Part shown: one piece after another, positions 51,838-62,106 of the stretch | Position numbering within the stretch: position 1 is the stretch's first letter | Layout of the letters: every line of letters starts with the position of its first letter | DNA from: Enterococcus mundtii | Lineage (GTDB): Bacteria > Bacillota > Bacilli > Lactobacillales > Enterococcaceae | NCBI RefSeq assembly: GCF_003957375.1 | Contig: NZ_CP025473.1 | Coordinates: forward strand, 1,265,501-1,329,500 | Direction: 5' to 3' | Length of the DNA stretch: 64,000 nucleotides | Made by a program: the position numbers and the translations under genes | The notes under the pieces: model-generated | What the model saw: only the letters and a program-made list of their open reading frames with translations | What the model was told of the DNA's origin: nothing | Database searches by the model: none

Positions 51838-52233
51838 TTATAAAAATTTTTGTAAAGCTTGTCTAGCTAGATTATCAGCGCCTTTATTTTTACTTTCAGG
51901 TACCCACTGAAGGATCAACATTGAAAAATCTTTTAATAGACTTTGTATTTTTTCTAAATAGGGTAAAAAATCTTTGTTGCTCGTATGATTTTTATCGATG
52001 GTTGATACAAGTACTTTACTATCGGAATAGCAGAGAATGATTTCTTCTGCCTTCTGTCTATTCTTTAGAATTTCTAAAGTTTTTAAAAAGACTTCAAACT
52101 CGGCTTGATGGTTTGAACCAAAGGACAACGGGATAGACAACTGTTCTTGTTGTTGATCAGCGACTATTAATATTCCTCCACCACTAGGTCCAGGGTTGCC
52201 TTTTGTTGATGCGTCAATGTATACTTTTAACAT
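51838..52233 (-). CDS. RNase HI-like protein
   Basis: A 131-aa RNase H-fold protein. YIDASTKGNPGPSGGG gives the first Asp, FGSNHQAEFEVFLKTLE the Glu, CYSDSKVLVSTI the second Asp and SKNKGADNLARQAL the last Asp, so the catalytic set appears complete. It belongs to the short RNase HI/reverse-transcriptase-like family of Lactobacillales, expected to cleave RNA in RNA-DNA hybrids. The start at MLKVYIDAS is preferred over an in-frame TTG upstream. Divergent from the EbsA-like gene. Confidence 0.85.
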   Translation of the reverse strand: MLKVYIDASTKGNPGPSGGGILIVADQQQEQLSIPLSFGSNHQAEFEVFLKTLEILKNRQKAEEIILCYSDSKVLVSTIDKNHTSNKDFLPYLEKIQSLLKDFSMLILQWVPESKNKGADNLARQALQKFL

Positions 52234-52308
52234 AAGGAAAAACACGCCCTTCAAAAATTGTCGGTTTGACTTATTATACCACTACAGATAAAGACACGAG
52301 GTTGAAGA

Positions 52309-52746
52309 ATGAAAAAAAATATTCGCTGGCAGCCCGAAACGGCACAGTCGATCATTTATTGGTCATCAACATTTATTTTATTATTTTTGAGTTTGGTTTT
52401 ATCGTTAGAAAATACAAGGCCTTATTGGAAAAGTAATATCTTAATGGGGATATTCTTTATTTTTCTTTTGCTAGGATTTCGACGCTCCCTTGTTTTAAAG
52501 AAAGAGGCAATAAAAATAAAATATGCTGCTTTTTGGAGAGATCGCGACATACCTATCAATGAAATCAAGGAAGTTCACGTACAAAAACGTAAAGTATCTT
52601 TATCTTTTGTAAAAGGCAAAGAGCCATTCGTGATTTTCGTCAATCAGAAGGCACAAGGAAAATTGCTTGATCACTTGAAACATCCATATAAAAAAACGAT
52701 CATCACTTCTTCGCTAATAGAGAATACGAACGATTTAGTTGAGTAA
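52309..52746 (+). CDS. EbsA-like membrane protein
   Basis: A 145-aa protein with two N-terminal helices (IIYWSSTFILLFLSLVLSL and ILMGIFFIFLLLGF) and a cytoplasmic beta-rich PH-like domain (KEAIKIKYAAFWRDRDIPINEIKEV). Size, topology and the WQPETAQSIIYWS start resemble enterococcal EbsA, described as a pore-forming/pheromone-response-related protein. The assignment is from memory of the family and moderately certain. Confidence 0.65.
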   Translation: MKKNIRWQPETAQSIIYWSSTFILLFLSLVLSLENTRPYWKSNILMGIFFIFLLLGFRRSLVLKKEAIKIKYAAFWRDRDIPINEIKEVHVQKRKVSLSFVKGKEPFVIFVNQKAQGKLLDHLKHPYKKTIITSSLIENTNDLVE

Positions 52747-52805
52747 AAAATAACGATAGAGACATTGGTAATTTTTTAACTGCACAGAGAGTCCTCTATA
52801 ATAAT

Positions 52806-52846
52806 AAACAAGCTATTCCGAAAAATATCGGAATAGCTTGTTTTGT
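52806..52846. terminator. Bidirectional terminator
   Basis: CAAGCTATTCCGA and TCGGAATAGCTTG form a perfect 13-bp stem flanked by A and T tracts, between the convergent ebsA-like and csp genes. Confidence 0.87.
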
Positions 52847-52855
52847 TTGATTGGA

Positions 52856-53068
52856 CTAAGCTTGATCATTGATCTTTTTGACATGGGCCGCCTGAACGCC
52901 TCGATTACCTTCAATGACGGTAAATTCTACCACTTGGTTTTCTTCAAGTGTTTTGAATCCTTCTTCTTCGATCGCAGTAAAATGTACGAAGATCTCTTCT
53001 GTTTCATCATAACTAATAAAGCCATATCCTTTTTTGTTATCGAACCATTTCACCATTCCTGTGGTCAA
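52856..53068 (-). CDS. Cold-shock protein (CspA family)
   Basis: A 70-aa OB-fold RNA chaperone. RNP1 KGYGFISYD and RNP2 IFVHFTAI are intact, and MVKWFDNKKGYGFI is the family opening. The C-terminus AAHVKKINDQA is slightly longer than CspA. I place the start at the TTG giving MTTGMVKWF, because AGAAAGG lies upstream and this matches the usual N-terminus. An in-frame ATG 30 nt earlier would add ten atypical residues. Confidence 0.9.
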   Translation of the reverse strand: MTTGMVKWFDNKKGYGFISYDETEEIFVHFTAIEEEGFKTLEENQVVEFTVIEGNRGVQAAHVKKINDQA

Positions 53069-53248
53069 AACACTCACGACCTTTCTATGTCTGATCATAG
53101 CCTATATTATAAAGAGAATTAATAGGTACGTCAAATAAATTAAAAGTCAGTTTTTTTTGTTTTTTTTTTTAAGGAAAACAGGTATAATGGATTTAACTTA
53201 ACAAAATATAATTATTTATATATATAGTTCGTGAAAAGAGGTGTTTTG

Positions 53249-54919
53249 ATGAAGAATGATTTAGAAATTTCACAAGAAACACAGCTAAAACCGATAGTTA
53301 GAGTTGCGGATAGCATTGGGATCAATGAGGATGATTTGGAATTATATGGAAAATACAAAGCAAAGATAAACTTTACCGGAATAAATGATTTTTCGGAAAA
53401 AGAGGATGGTCGCCTCATATTGGTAACTTCTATCAATCCAACACCAGCGGGTGAAGGAAAATCAACAGTTACAGTCGGATTAGGTGACGCTTTGAACCAA
53501 ATAGACAAAAAAGCAGTGATTGCATTGCGTGAGCCCTCATTAGGTCCGGTTATGGGAATCAAAGGCGGAGCCACAGGAGGTGGCTATGCGCAAGTATTAC
53601 CAATGGAAGATATCAATTTGCATTTTACTGGCGACATGCATGCGATCACTTCTGCAAACAATGCATTGTCAGCTCTATTAGATAATCATATCCATCAAGG
53701 AAATGAGCTGGGGATCGATCCTCGACGTGTCATTTGGAAACGTGTGGTGGATTTAAACGACCGAGCATTGCGAAATGTGATCGTTGGGCTGGGCGGACCG
53801 ATGCAAGGAGTACCAAGAGAAGATGGATTCGACATTACTGTGGCTAGTGAAATCATGGCAATTTTGTGTTTAGCTGCCGATTTAGATGATTTAAAAGCTC
53901 GATTAGCACGAATTGTGATTGGCTACACCTACGATCGCCGTCCTGTAACAGCGGGGGATTTAAAAGCAGAGGGTTCTCTTGCTTTGTTATTAAAAGATGC
54001 GATTAAACCGAACCTCGTACAAACGATCTATGGTACACCAGCATTTATCCATGGTGGACCATTTGCCAATATTGCCCATGGCTGTAATAGTGTATTAGCA
54101 ACTAAAACTGCTTTGAAAATTGCGGATTATGTAGTGACTGAAGCTGGTTTTGGTGCTGATTTAGGAGGAGAAAAATTCCTAGATATCAAAGTTCCTAATT
54201 TGCAGAAAGCGCCAGATGCGATTGTGATCGTAGCAACTGTACGTGCGTTAAAAATGCATGGGGGATTGGATAAGGCAGAATTACAAAACGAAAACCTTGA
54301 GGCGTTGCAGGCTGGGTATACGAACTTAAAACGGCATATTCGTAATATGAAAAGTTATCAGATTCCAGTGATCGTCGCAATCAATGAGTTTGTGACTGAT
54401 ACAGACGCTGAATTAGAATTACTGAAAGAATTGTGTGAAAAAGAAGGAGTCGTAGCAAAACGCGCAAGTGTTTGGGAAAATGGTGCGGAAGGTGGCGTGG
54501 ACTTAGCAAAGGCAGTCGTAGAATTGATCGATACAGAGCGAGCGGATTACGTTCCATTGTATCGATCCAGTGATCCAATCAAAACAAAAGTCAAGGCAGT
54601 CGTTCAAAAAATCTATGGTGGTAAAGAAGTCTCTTTTAGTAAAAAAGCAGAAAATCAAATCATTGAGTTTGAGAAAAATGGTTGGTCTGACTTACCGGTT
54701 TGTATGGCGAAAACCCAGTACTCTTTTTCTGATGATCCAACATTACTAGGTGCACCAGAGGATTTCACAATCACGATCCGTGAATTTGTGCCTAAGTTAG
54801 GTGCCGGATTTTTAGTCGCTTTGACAGGCGAAGTGATGACGATGCCTGGATTACCAAAAAAACCAGCCGCCTTGAATATGAATGTGACGAATCAAGGAGA
54901 AGTAATTGGTTTATTCTAA
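53249..54919 (+). CDS. fhs: Formate-tetrahydrofolate ligase
   Basis: ATP-dependent formyl-THF synthetase, 556 aa, feeding one-carbon units into purine and fMet synthesis. The nucleotide loop is [37 protein letters not shown] and [18 protein letters not shown] are conserved signatures, and [16 protein letters not shown] ends the protein. ATG 53249 has AGAGG upstream; the GTG at 53231 is in frame but unlikely. A TATAAT lies near 53184. Confidence 0.97.
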   Translation: MKNDLEISQETQLKPIVRVADSIGINEDDLELYGKYKAKINFTGINDFSEKEDGRLILVTSINPTPAGEGKSTVTVGLGDALNQIDKKAVIALREPSLGPVMGIKGGATGGGYAQVLPMEDINLHFTGDMHAITSANNALSALLDNHIHQGNELGIDPRRVIWKRVVDLNDRALRNVIVGLGGPMQGVPREDGFDITVASEIMAILCLAADLDDLKARLARIVIGYTYDRRPVTAGDLKAEGSLALLLKDAIKPNLVQTIYGTPAFIHGGPFANIAHGCNSVLATKTALKIADYVVTEAGFGADLGGEKFLDIKVPNLQKAPDAIVIVATVRALKMHGGLDKAELQNENLEALQAGYTNLKRHIRNMKSYQIPVIVAINEFVTDTDAELELLKELCEKEGVVAKRASVWENGAEGGVDLAKAVVELIDTERADYVPLYRSSDPIKTKVKAVVQKIYGGKEVSFSKKAENQIIEFEKNGWSDLPVCMAKTQYSFSDDPTLLGAPEDFTITIREFVPKLGAGFLVALTGEVMTMPGLPKKPAALNMNVTNQGEVIGLF

Positions 54920-55044
54920 TCGTAAAATAAAAAATTTGAAGTAGTCTTAACTTGACCTTTTCAATATGAAAGTGCATAATCTAAAAAATAGAGCAACTAT
55001 TTTCTTGCTCTTTGACAATCAGGATTAATGCGTTGAAAAAAATC

Positions 55045-55086
55045 AAATCTGGATCAGAATGAACCTCATTCTGGTTCAGATTTTTT
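55045..55086 (+). terminator. Terminator-like hairpin
   Basis: AAATCTGGATCAGAATGA pairs with TCATTCTGGTTCAGATTT with a 3-bp internal mismatch, then TTT. It lies about 125 bases after fhs. Confidence 0.75.
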
Positions 55087-55839
55087 GTTATCTCACTTTA
55101 ATTAATTGATTTAATAGATTCTATTTTTTCATATGGACAAACAGTTTAAATCCTTAAGATAATCGCTTTATTGTCTTTACGTGGGCATTCTTCGCTTCTA
55201 TATTTTAATTAGAGTAAGGATAGATCATCTCATTGGTGATGCCTTCTACTGATTCATAAAAAAGAGCACACCTCTTTTTTGGAATGTTGAAACCCCAATC
55301 AATCAAGCATCATTACTTCAGTAAGAAATGGGTATTTATTTAGATGCTCGGAAACTGTTGTATGTTTCATATTCACGCGGAAATGATTGCACGTTTTTTT
55401 AGTAGAAAGCGCCAGTTCTTGTTCAGTTTTTCTGCATAGCACGTATAGGCAACTCACTGAAAGCTTGAATCTATATTTGACAATATGACATCAATCAATC
55501 ACTTCACTTGTATTTGGCAGAACACATTTTGCGGGCTGTAAGTAGTCGGGGTGAATGTCGGCGACTAAGAAGGATATTTCTTTCGATAATCTCAGTATAT
55601 TTTGTAATGATTTCCTTCTATTAGAGCTTGTTATGTTTTTTTATCTCTAAAATGAAAATGGGACTGAAGAATTAATTCTACTTATTCAGTTCAAAAATTT
55701 TAAAAGAAATAATGCTTTTCCTGTTTTTTTATTATTACTATTCTTCATTTTCTTTCTTTTGAAGCAATATATATTTTACATTTAGCAATATATAGTTTAC
55801 AATACAAGTGACAGTATAGAATGGAGGTTAGCCACCAAG
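55087..55839. other. Gene-less interval before XRE gene
   Basis: About 750 bases without a supportable gene or RNA. AT-rich and stop-dense in all frames. The last ~60 bases carry two copies of AGCAATATATA-like sequence (near 55764 and 55783) that may be promoter or operator for the XRE regulator. Confidence 0.4.
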
Positions 55840-56049
55840 TTGAAAAATATCCGAATGAAACTCGCGCGTTTAGAAAATGATTTAAGCCAAGAAGAATTGG
55901 CTCAACGTGTAGGCGTGACAAGGCAAACGATAGGATTGATTGAAGCAGGAAAGTATAATCCCACACTCAAGTTGTGTCAGGCCATCTGCCATGAATTAAA
56001 TCAAACATTAGATGATCTATTTTGGGAGGATAAAGATGAAAAAGAATAA
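55840..56049 (+). CDS. XRE-family HTH regulator
   Basis: A 69-aa single-domain Cro/CI-type DNA-binding protein: LSQEELAQRVGVTRQTIGLIEAGKYNPTLKL is the full helix-turn-helix, followed by the typical LNQTLDDLFWE end of small HTH_3 regulators. TTG start with GGAGG upstream. It overlaps the next membrane-protein gene by 14 nt, so the pair is co-expressed; such pairs often regulate themselves. Confidence 0.9.
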   Translation: MKNIRMKLARLENDLSQEELAQRVGVTRQTIGLIEAGKYNPTLKLCQAICHELNQTLDDLFWEDKDEKE

Positions 56050-56527
56050 ACTTAAAGATGAACGTATCGTACAGGTCAATAATCAAATACAAAGTGAAGC
56101 CTTTTTGTTATTATTGGTATTATTAGGGACTTCGATCTTTGTAAAAAGTTATTTGTTGGAGCAACCAGCTTCTGAAGTGTTTACTGAGTTATTGTTGCTA
56201 GGGGTAGCATTTATCTATTTATTGATCCGTGGCTCACTGATTGGTCACGAGCTTATCGATCAATCCAAACATGCAAAGAAATTGCGAGTGCTAGCAGTCA
56301 TTATTGGAAGTGTATTCGTTTCTGCAGTTACTGGGGTGAGAAATTATACCTTATATCATGATTTATACACTGGTTATTTCGATCCTCATTTTTTAGCGAT
56401 TTTAGGGATTACGTTTATATCTTCGGCTTTATTTATGTCAGCCTTAGTGTTCTTGGTTTCTTCTGTCAATCGATTTGGACAGAAAAGACTGGAAAGTAAA
56501 TTAGAGGATGAAAATGAGGGAAAATGA
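56036..56527 (+). CDS. DUF6773-like membrane protein
   Basis: A 163-aa protein with four membrane helices (AFLLLLVLLGTSIFVKSYL, LLLLGVAFIYLLIRGSL, LRVLAVIIGSVFVSAV, LAILGITFISSALFMSALVFLV) and charged ends (KDERIVQVNNQIQSEA at the N-terminus). This layout is common in membrane partners of small XRE regulators. Function unknown. ATG 56036 has GGGAGG; the longer frame from 56012 would start inside the XRE gene. Confidence 0.75.
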   Translation: MKKNKLKDERIVQVNNQIQSEAFLLLLVLLGTSIFVKSYLLEQPASEVFTELLLLGVAFIYLLIRGSLIGHELIDQSKHAKKLRVLAVIIGSVFVSAVTGVRNYTLYHDLYTGYFDPHFLAILGITFISSALFMSALVFLVSSVNRFGQKRLESKLEDENEGK

Positions 56528-56623
56528 CTGCTGAAAAAGATGGTACAAGGATCGATCCATTAGGGATAATAGAGATTCCGCTTGTGTTTTGATAGAGACT
56601 AACGCATAATAGGAGGAGCGAAA

Positions 56624-57007
56624 ATGGAAGTGAATGTTACTAGAGATACCGGATTTTACGGAATGGGTAGTCCAATCACATTACGGGTGGATGATTGGAA
56701 AATCAGTTTGGGGCAAAACCAATCTGTTACTCTAGATGTAGACGCCCCGTTTCAGATGCAAGTTACCTTTTTTTGGCTAAAAAGTCCAGTATATACGATA
56801 GCAGAACCAACTAAAAACTATCGGATCACGATAAATTTATTGCTATTGCAGTTATATCCCGTGCTTTTCTTGTTTACAGGGATCAGTGCTATTGCTATTC
56901 AAAGTATCCTTTATAGTTTACTGATCGTCGTCGTAATGATTGGTTTCTTTCTATTTATAAAAAATAAAGCATATGTCATCAAGGAGGCTAGTGATGAAGA
57001 ATTCTGA
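56624..57007 (+). CDS. Hypothetical membrane protein
   Basis: A 127-aa protein. The N-terminal ~70 aa are beta-rich and start MEVNVTRDTGFYGMGSPITL, with DDWKISLGQNQSVTLDV. Two hydrophobic helices follow (LLLLQLYPVLFLFTGISAI and ILYSLLIVVVMIGFFLFI). No family recognised. AGGAGGAG RBS. The 3' end overlaps the HEPN-CBS gene by 14 nt, whose RBS lies within it. Confidence 0.7.
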   Translation: MEVNVTRDTGFYGMGSPITLRVDDWKISLGQNQSVTLDVDAPFQMQVTFFWLKSPVYTIAEPTKNYRITINLLLLQLYPVLFLFTGISAIAIQSILYSLLIVVVMIGFFLFIKNKAYVIKEASDEEF

Positions 57008-57692
57008 TCTTTTTTTGAGTAGCTTTAATCGGATCGAAAAATGGCTGCAAGAAGAGATGGGGAACCCACGAAATATGGGGTTTACTGAACTCGTTCGTCG
57101 TTTAGCGCAAAAACAACACCAAAGTATCAAAAAATATGAGGATGACTTACTACAGTTGGCTCAATTACGTAATGCGATCGTGCATGATCGGATCGCCGTC
57201 GATTTTATTATCGCTGAACCTAATGAATGGGCGACGAAGCGTATCCAAAGAATCGAGCAAGAACTGATTCGTCCAGAAACAGTGTTACCGCGTTTCGCAA
57301 AGCATGTAACTGGGTTTGAATGGGACATCCCACTACCTAGTTTGTTAGAGACTGTTGCTCAAAAGCGTTATTCTCAGTTCCCGCTATATCACAAAGGGAC
57401 ATTTAAAGGATTAGTGACGTTGCGGATGTTAGGTTTTTGGTTGGCTAAAGAAAGTCATCATGGTGTGATCGATCTTCAAGGAAAAATAGCTGCCGATCTG
57501 ATCACTCAAGATGGTAAGTATACCAATTATCATTTTGTATCAGCTCAGACAACGATTGCTGAAGTAGAAAAAATGTTTGGTGAGCAGGGTACGCTTGAAG
57601 CTGTGTTGATCACCAAAAATGGTGACCCTAACGGAAATTTATTAGGGATCATCCGACCAAGAGATATTTATCATGAAGTAGAAAAGGAATGA
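56994..57692 (+). CDS. HEPN-like plus CBS-pair domain protein
   Basis: A 232-aa cytoplasmic protein. The N-terminal helical half contains QLRNAIVHDRI, the Rx4H pattern found in HEPN domains (RNxxxH). The C-terminal half is a pair of CBS motifs (QFPLYHKGTFKGLVTLRMLGFWL and TLEAVLITKNGDPNGNLLGIIRPRDIYHEV), which usually bind adenine nucleotides. Function unknown. ATG 56994 follows AAGGAGG; it lies 4 bp before lspA. A nucleotide-sensing RNA-related role is possible but unproven. Confidence 0.8.
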   Translation: MKNSDLFLSSFNRIEKWLQEEMGNPRNMGFTELVRRLAQKQHQSIKKYEDDLLQLAQLRNAIVHDRIAVDFIIAEPNEWATKRIQRIEQELIRPETVLPRFAKHVTGFEWDIPLPSLLETVAQKRYSQFPLYHKGTFKGLVTLRMLGFWLAKESHHGVIDLQGKIAADLITQDGKYTNYHFVSAQTTIAEVEKMFGEQGTLEAVLITKNGDPNGNLLGIIRPRDIYHEVEKE

Positions 57693-57696
57693 TTGT

Positions 57697-58161
57697 TTGT
57701 TAGCGATATATTGGATTATAAGTGCGTTGATCATCGGGTTAGATCAATGGGTAAAATGGTTGATCGTCAATAACTTTGCTTTAGGAGAAACGAAATCAGT
57801 GATTCCAGGGATCTTGTCCTTGAATCATATCCGTAATTTTGGAGCAGCTTGGAGTTTACTAGAAGGAAAAATGTGGTTTTTTACTGTCGTGACGATCATC
57901 GCAGTTGTAGTGATCTTGACGTTGATGATCAAAAATCGTAGCAACGGAAATCGTTGGTTCATGATCGGTCTGACATTGATTCTAGCTGGAGCACTCGGTA
58001 ACTTTATCGATCGTGTCCGTTTAGGTTATGTGATCGATATGTTCCAAACTGATTTTATGAATTTCCCGATTTTTAATGTGGCAGACATTTCTTTAGTGAT
58101 CGGTGTGATCTGCGTATTGATTTATATTATTTTAGATGAAAAGGAACAACGAAAAAAATGA
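57697..58161 (+). CDS. lspA: Lipoprotein signal peptidase
   Basis: A 154-aa membrane aspartic protease that cleaves prolipoprotein signal peptides. Four helices. The catalytic Asp residues are in GNFIDRVRLGYVIDM and FNVADISLVIG, with NFGAAWSLLEG, the conserved N-F-G-A-A/S motif. TTG start 4 bp after the previous stop. It overlaps rluD by 4 nt, the standard lspA-rluD arrangement. Confidence 0.96.
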   Translation: MLAIYWIISALIIGLDQWVKWLIVNNFALGETKSVIPGILSLNHIRNFGAAWSLLEGKMWFFTVVTIIAVVVILTLMIKNRSNGNRWFMIGLTLILAGALGNFIDRVRLGYVIDMFQTDFMNFPIFNVADISLVIGVICVLIYIILDEKEQRKK

Positions 58162-59069
58162 CACAATTAAAAGCAACTATCAAAGAAGAAAAAGGACGAA
58201 TCGATAAAGTTTTGACAGCATTATTTGCGGATCATAGTCGTTCACAAGTTCAACAATGGTTGAAAGATGGTGCCGTTTCCGTAAATGGTGAACCAGTAAA
58301 AGCGAATTACAAAGTAAAATCTGCTGATGCGATCATCGTGGAAGTACCAGAGCCTGAAGAACTTGAAATCGTAGCAGAAGACTTACCAATAGAAATCGTC
58401 TATGAAGATGACGACGTAGCGGTGGTCAATAAACCACAAGGCATGGTCGTTCATCCTTCTGCTGGCCATGCCCAAGGAACACTAGTCAATGCGTTGATGT
58501 ACCATATGAAAAATCTGTCATCGATCAATGGCGTGATCCGTCCTGGGATCGTTCATCGAATCGATAAAGACACTTCTGGATTATTGATGATCGCAAAAAA
58601 TGATCAAGCCCATGAAGCTTTGGCACAGCAATTGAAAGATAAAACTTCCCTAAGAAAATATATTGCTTTAGTCCATGGCGTTATTCCTCATGAAAAAGGG
58701 ACGATCAATGCACCTATCGGGCGCTCAAAAGTCGATCGAAAAATGCAAGCGATCCGTGAAGATGGAAAACCAGCTGTGACGCATTTTACTGTACTAGAAC
58801 GTTTTGAGAATTTTACTTTAGTAGAGTTACAATTAGAAACAGGGCGTACGCATCAAATCCGTGTGCATATGAAGTATATCGGTTATCCTTTAGCAGGTGA
58901 TCCCGTATATGGACCAAAGAAAACTCTCAAAGGTAATGGCCAATTTTTACATGCAAAATTATTAGGTTTCACTCATCCTCAAACGAATGAACGAATGACC
59001 TTTGAGGCACCATTGCCAGAAGTTTTTGAAAAAACTTTAGAGAAGTTGAGAAAAGATATTGCTTTTTAA
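58158..59069 (+). CDS. rluD: RluA/RluD-family pseudouridine synthase
   Basis: A 303-aa enzyme that makes pseudouridine in 23S rRNA. An N-terminal S4 RNA-binding domain (RIDKVLTALFADHSRSQVQQWL) is followed by the catalytic domain with HRIDKDTSGLLMIAK (catalytic Asp) and LVELQLETGRTHQIRVHMKYIGYPLAGDPVYG. Standard length. The exact target uridines cannot be read from sequence. The pyr promoter lies at its 3' end. Confidence 0.93.
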   Translation: MTQLKATIKEEKGRIDKVLTALFADHSRSQVQQWLKDGAVSVNGEPVKANYKVKSADAIIVEVPEPEELEIVAEDLPIEIVYEDDDVAVVNKPQGMVVHPSAGHAQGTLVNALMYHMKNLSSINGVIRPGIVHRIDKDTSGLLMIAKNDQAHEALAQQLKDKTSLRKYIALVHGVIPHEKGTINAPIGRSKVDRKMQAIREDGKPAVTHFTVLERFENFTLVELQLETGRTHQIRVHMKYIGYPLAGDPVYGPKKTLKGNGQFLHAKLLGFTHPQTNERMTFEAPLPEVFEKTLEKLRKDIAF

Positions 59070-59087
59070 AGTACTTAACGGTATAGT
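59059..59087 (+). promoter_or_regulatory. Probable pyr operon promoter
   Basis: TTGCTT (59059-59064), a 17-nt spacer and TATAGT (59082-59087), overlapping the rluD stop and just upstream of the PyrR attenuator. Confidence 0.65.
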
Positions 59088-59121
59088 AATAAACAATAAA
59101 AGAAAAACTTAATAGAAATCC

Positions 59122-59849
<728 letters not shown>

Positions 59850-59863
59850 AGGAGTAAGGCAAG

Positions 59864-61147
59864 ATGGCAGAAGAAAAAAAGTTCCACAACGATAGTGTGG
59901 TATTAGACATCCATGATCGACCAACCATTGGACACTGGGTGGGTTTAAGTTTACAGCATTTATTCACGATGTTCGGTGCAACTGTCTTAGTACCGATCTT
60001 AGTCGGAATCGATCCTGGGATTGCCTTGGTCAGTTCAGGATTAGGAACGATCGTTTACTTGATTACAACAAAAGGGAAGATCCCAGCATATCTAGGCAGT
60101 AGCTTTGCGTTTATCGCCGCTATGCAGATGTTGATGAAAACCGACGGCTTCCCGGCGATCGCACAAGGCGCGATGACAACGGCACTTGTTTATCTGATCG
60201 TTGCGTTGATCATCAAGAAAATCGGTTCCGCTTGGTTAGACAAAATCTTGCCACCGATCGTGGTTGGCCCAGTCATCATGGTCATCGGTTTAGGTTTAGC
60301 TGCCAACGCAGCAAATAATGCGATGTTCAATCAAGACCATTACGATTTCAAATATCTATCAGTTGCATTGATCACTTTAGGATTGACGATTTTCTTCAAT
60401 ATGTTCTTACGCGGGTTTCTAGGATTATTACCGATCTTGCTTGGCATCATCTCGGGTTACATCGTGGCTTTACTTTTCGGGATCGTTGACACCCAACCAA
60501 TCATCGACGCACCGTGGTTCGCGCTGCCTAACTTTGAGATTCCATTTGTGCAATATCAACCGAAGTTATATATAGGGGCAATCACTACGATGGCACCGAT
60601 CGCCTTTGTCACAATGACCGAACACATCGGCCATTTGATGGTCTTGAACAAATTGACCAAACGAAATTTCTTTGAAGATCCAGGCCTACACCGTACATTG
60701 ACAGGAGATGGATTGGCTCAATTAGTGGCAGCTTTTGTTGGTGGGCCTCCAGTGACAAGTTATGGTGAAAATATCGGAGTCTTGGCAATCACTCGTGTAC
60801 ACAGCGTATTCGTGATCGGAGGCGCAGCAGTCTTCGCAGTGATCCTTGGCTTCATTGGCAAACTAAGTGCTTTGATATTAAGTATTCCTGGCCCAGTTAT
60901 TTCAGGTATCAGTTTCATCCTATTCGGAGTGATTGCGGCAAGTGGGATGAAAATCTTAGTCGAAAACAAAATCGATTTTGATAAAAAGAAAAATCTATTG
61001 ATTGCTTCAGTCATCTTAGTCGTAGGTATCGGGGGATTAGTCCTAGAAGTAGGGACATTCACTTTATCTGCCATGGCACTAGCAACAGTTTTAGGAATCA
61101 TTTTGAATCTTATCTTACCAGAAACTTCACGCAGCGAAGAAAATTAA
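59864..61147 (+). CDS. pyrP: Uracil permease
   Basis: A 427-aa nucleobase:cation symporter of the NCS2/UraA family with about 14 helices. LQHLFTMFGATVLVPILVGID and the FVGGPPVTSYGENIGVLAIT region (substrate and pore helices, including the conserved Glu) identify it. It imports uracil for salvage. It lies 14 bp after pyrR and 12 bp before pyrB, all under the same attenuator. Confidence 0.95.
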   Translation: MAEEKKFHNDSVVLDIHDRPTIGHWVGLSLQHLFTMFGATVLVPILVGIDPGIALVSSGLGTIVYLITTKGKIPAYLGSSFAFIAAMQMLMKTDGFPAIAQGAMTTALVYLIVALIIKKIGSAWLDKILPPIVVGPVIMVIGLGLAANAANNAMFNQDHYDFKYLSVALITLGLTIFFNMFLRGFLGLLPILLGIISGYIVALLFGIVDTQPIIDAPWFALPNFEIPFVQYQPKLYIGAITTMAPIAFVTMTEHIGHLMVLNKLTKRNFFEDPGLHRTLTGDGLAQLVAAFVGGPPVTSYGENIGVLAITRVHSVFVIGGAAVFAVILGFIGKLSALILSIPGPVISGISFILFGVIAASGMKILVENKIDFDKKKNLLIASVILVVGIGGLVLEVGTFTLSAMALATVLGIILNLILPETSRSEEN

Positions 61148-61159
61148 GGAGGACATCGC

Positions 61160-62086
61160 ATGATCATCAAATCAGAACGCATCAGTTTAAAACACTTATT
61201 AACGGTAGAAGCATTAACAGACCAAGAAGTAATGGGATTGATCCGACGAGGACAAGAGTTCAAACAGGGCGCAACTTGGTCACCACAAAAATCCCAATAT
61301 TTTGCAACGAACTTGTTCTTTGAAAACAGTACACGAACCCATAAAAGTTTTGATGTAGCAGAAAAGAAACTTGGTCTTGAAGTGATCGAATTCGAAGCAA
61401 GTACAAGTTCAGTTACAAAAGGTGAAACATTATACGATACCGTTCTAACGATGTCTGCACTTGGGGTGGATGTAGCTGTTATCCGTCATGGAGATGAAAA
61501 CTACTATGACGAATTGATCCAAAGTAAAACGATCCAATGCTCGATCATCAATGGTGGTGACGGTAGTGGGCAACATCCAACGCAGTGTTTACTTGATTTG
61601 ATGACGATCTATGAAGAATTTGGCTATTTCGAAGGCTTGAAAGTGGCGATCGTCGGAGATATCACACATTCTCGTGTCGCAAAATCGAATATGCAGATGT
61701 TGAAACGTCTTGGCGCGCAGGTTTACTTCTCAGGTCCAAGAGAATGGTATGACGATGAATTTGAAGTTTACGGTCATTACTTACCACTAGATGACTTGCT
61801 AGATCAAGTCGATGTCATGATGATGTTACGGGTGCAACATGAACGCCACGATGGAAAAGAAAGTTTTTCAAAAGAAGGCTATCATCAAGAGTACGGCTTG
61901 ACAGTCGAACGCGCTAAAAAAATGCAAAAACACGCAATCATCATGCACCCGGCACCAGTCAATCGAGATGTCGAATTGGCGGATTCACTGGTTGAAGGGC
62001 TCCAGTCACGGATCATTCAACAAATGAGCAATGGTGTATTTGTCAGAATGGCGATCTTAGAAGCTGTATTAAGTGGAAAAGCATAA
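61160..62086 (+). CDS. pyrB: Aspartate carbamoyltransferase catalytic subunit
   Basis: It makes N-carbamoyl-aspartate in pyrimidine synthesis; 308 aa. The carbamoyl-phosphate loop is [52 protein letters not shown] and [12 protein letters not shown] are conserved active-site segments. No PyrI regulatory subunit is present, as in other Firmicutes. AAGGAGG RBS. Confidence 0.96.
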   Translation: MIIKSERISLKHLLTVEALTDQEVMGLIRRGQEFKQGATWSPQKSQYFATNLFFENSTRTHKSFDVAEKKLGLEVIEFEASTSSVTKGETLYDTVLTMSALGVDVAVIRHGDENYYDELIQSKTIQCSIINGGDGSGQHPTQCLLDLMTIYEEFGYFEGLKVAIVGDITHSRVAKSNMQMLKRLGAQVYFSGPREWYDDEFEVYGHYLPLDDLLDQVDVMMMLRVQHERHDGKESFSKEGYHQEYGLTVERAKKMQKHAIIMHPAPVNRDVELADSLVEGLQSRIIQQMSNGVFVRMAILEAVLSGKA

Positions 62087-62106
62087 ACATAAGAGGAGGA
62101 AGGAAC

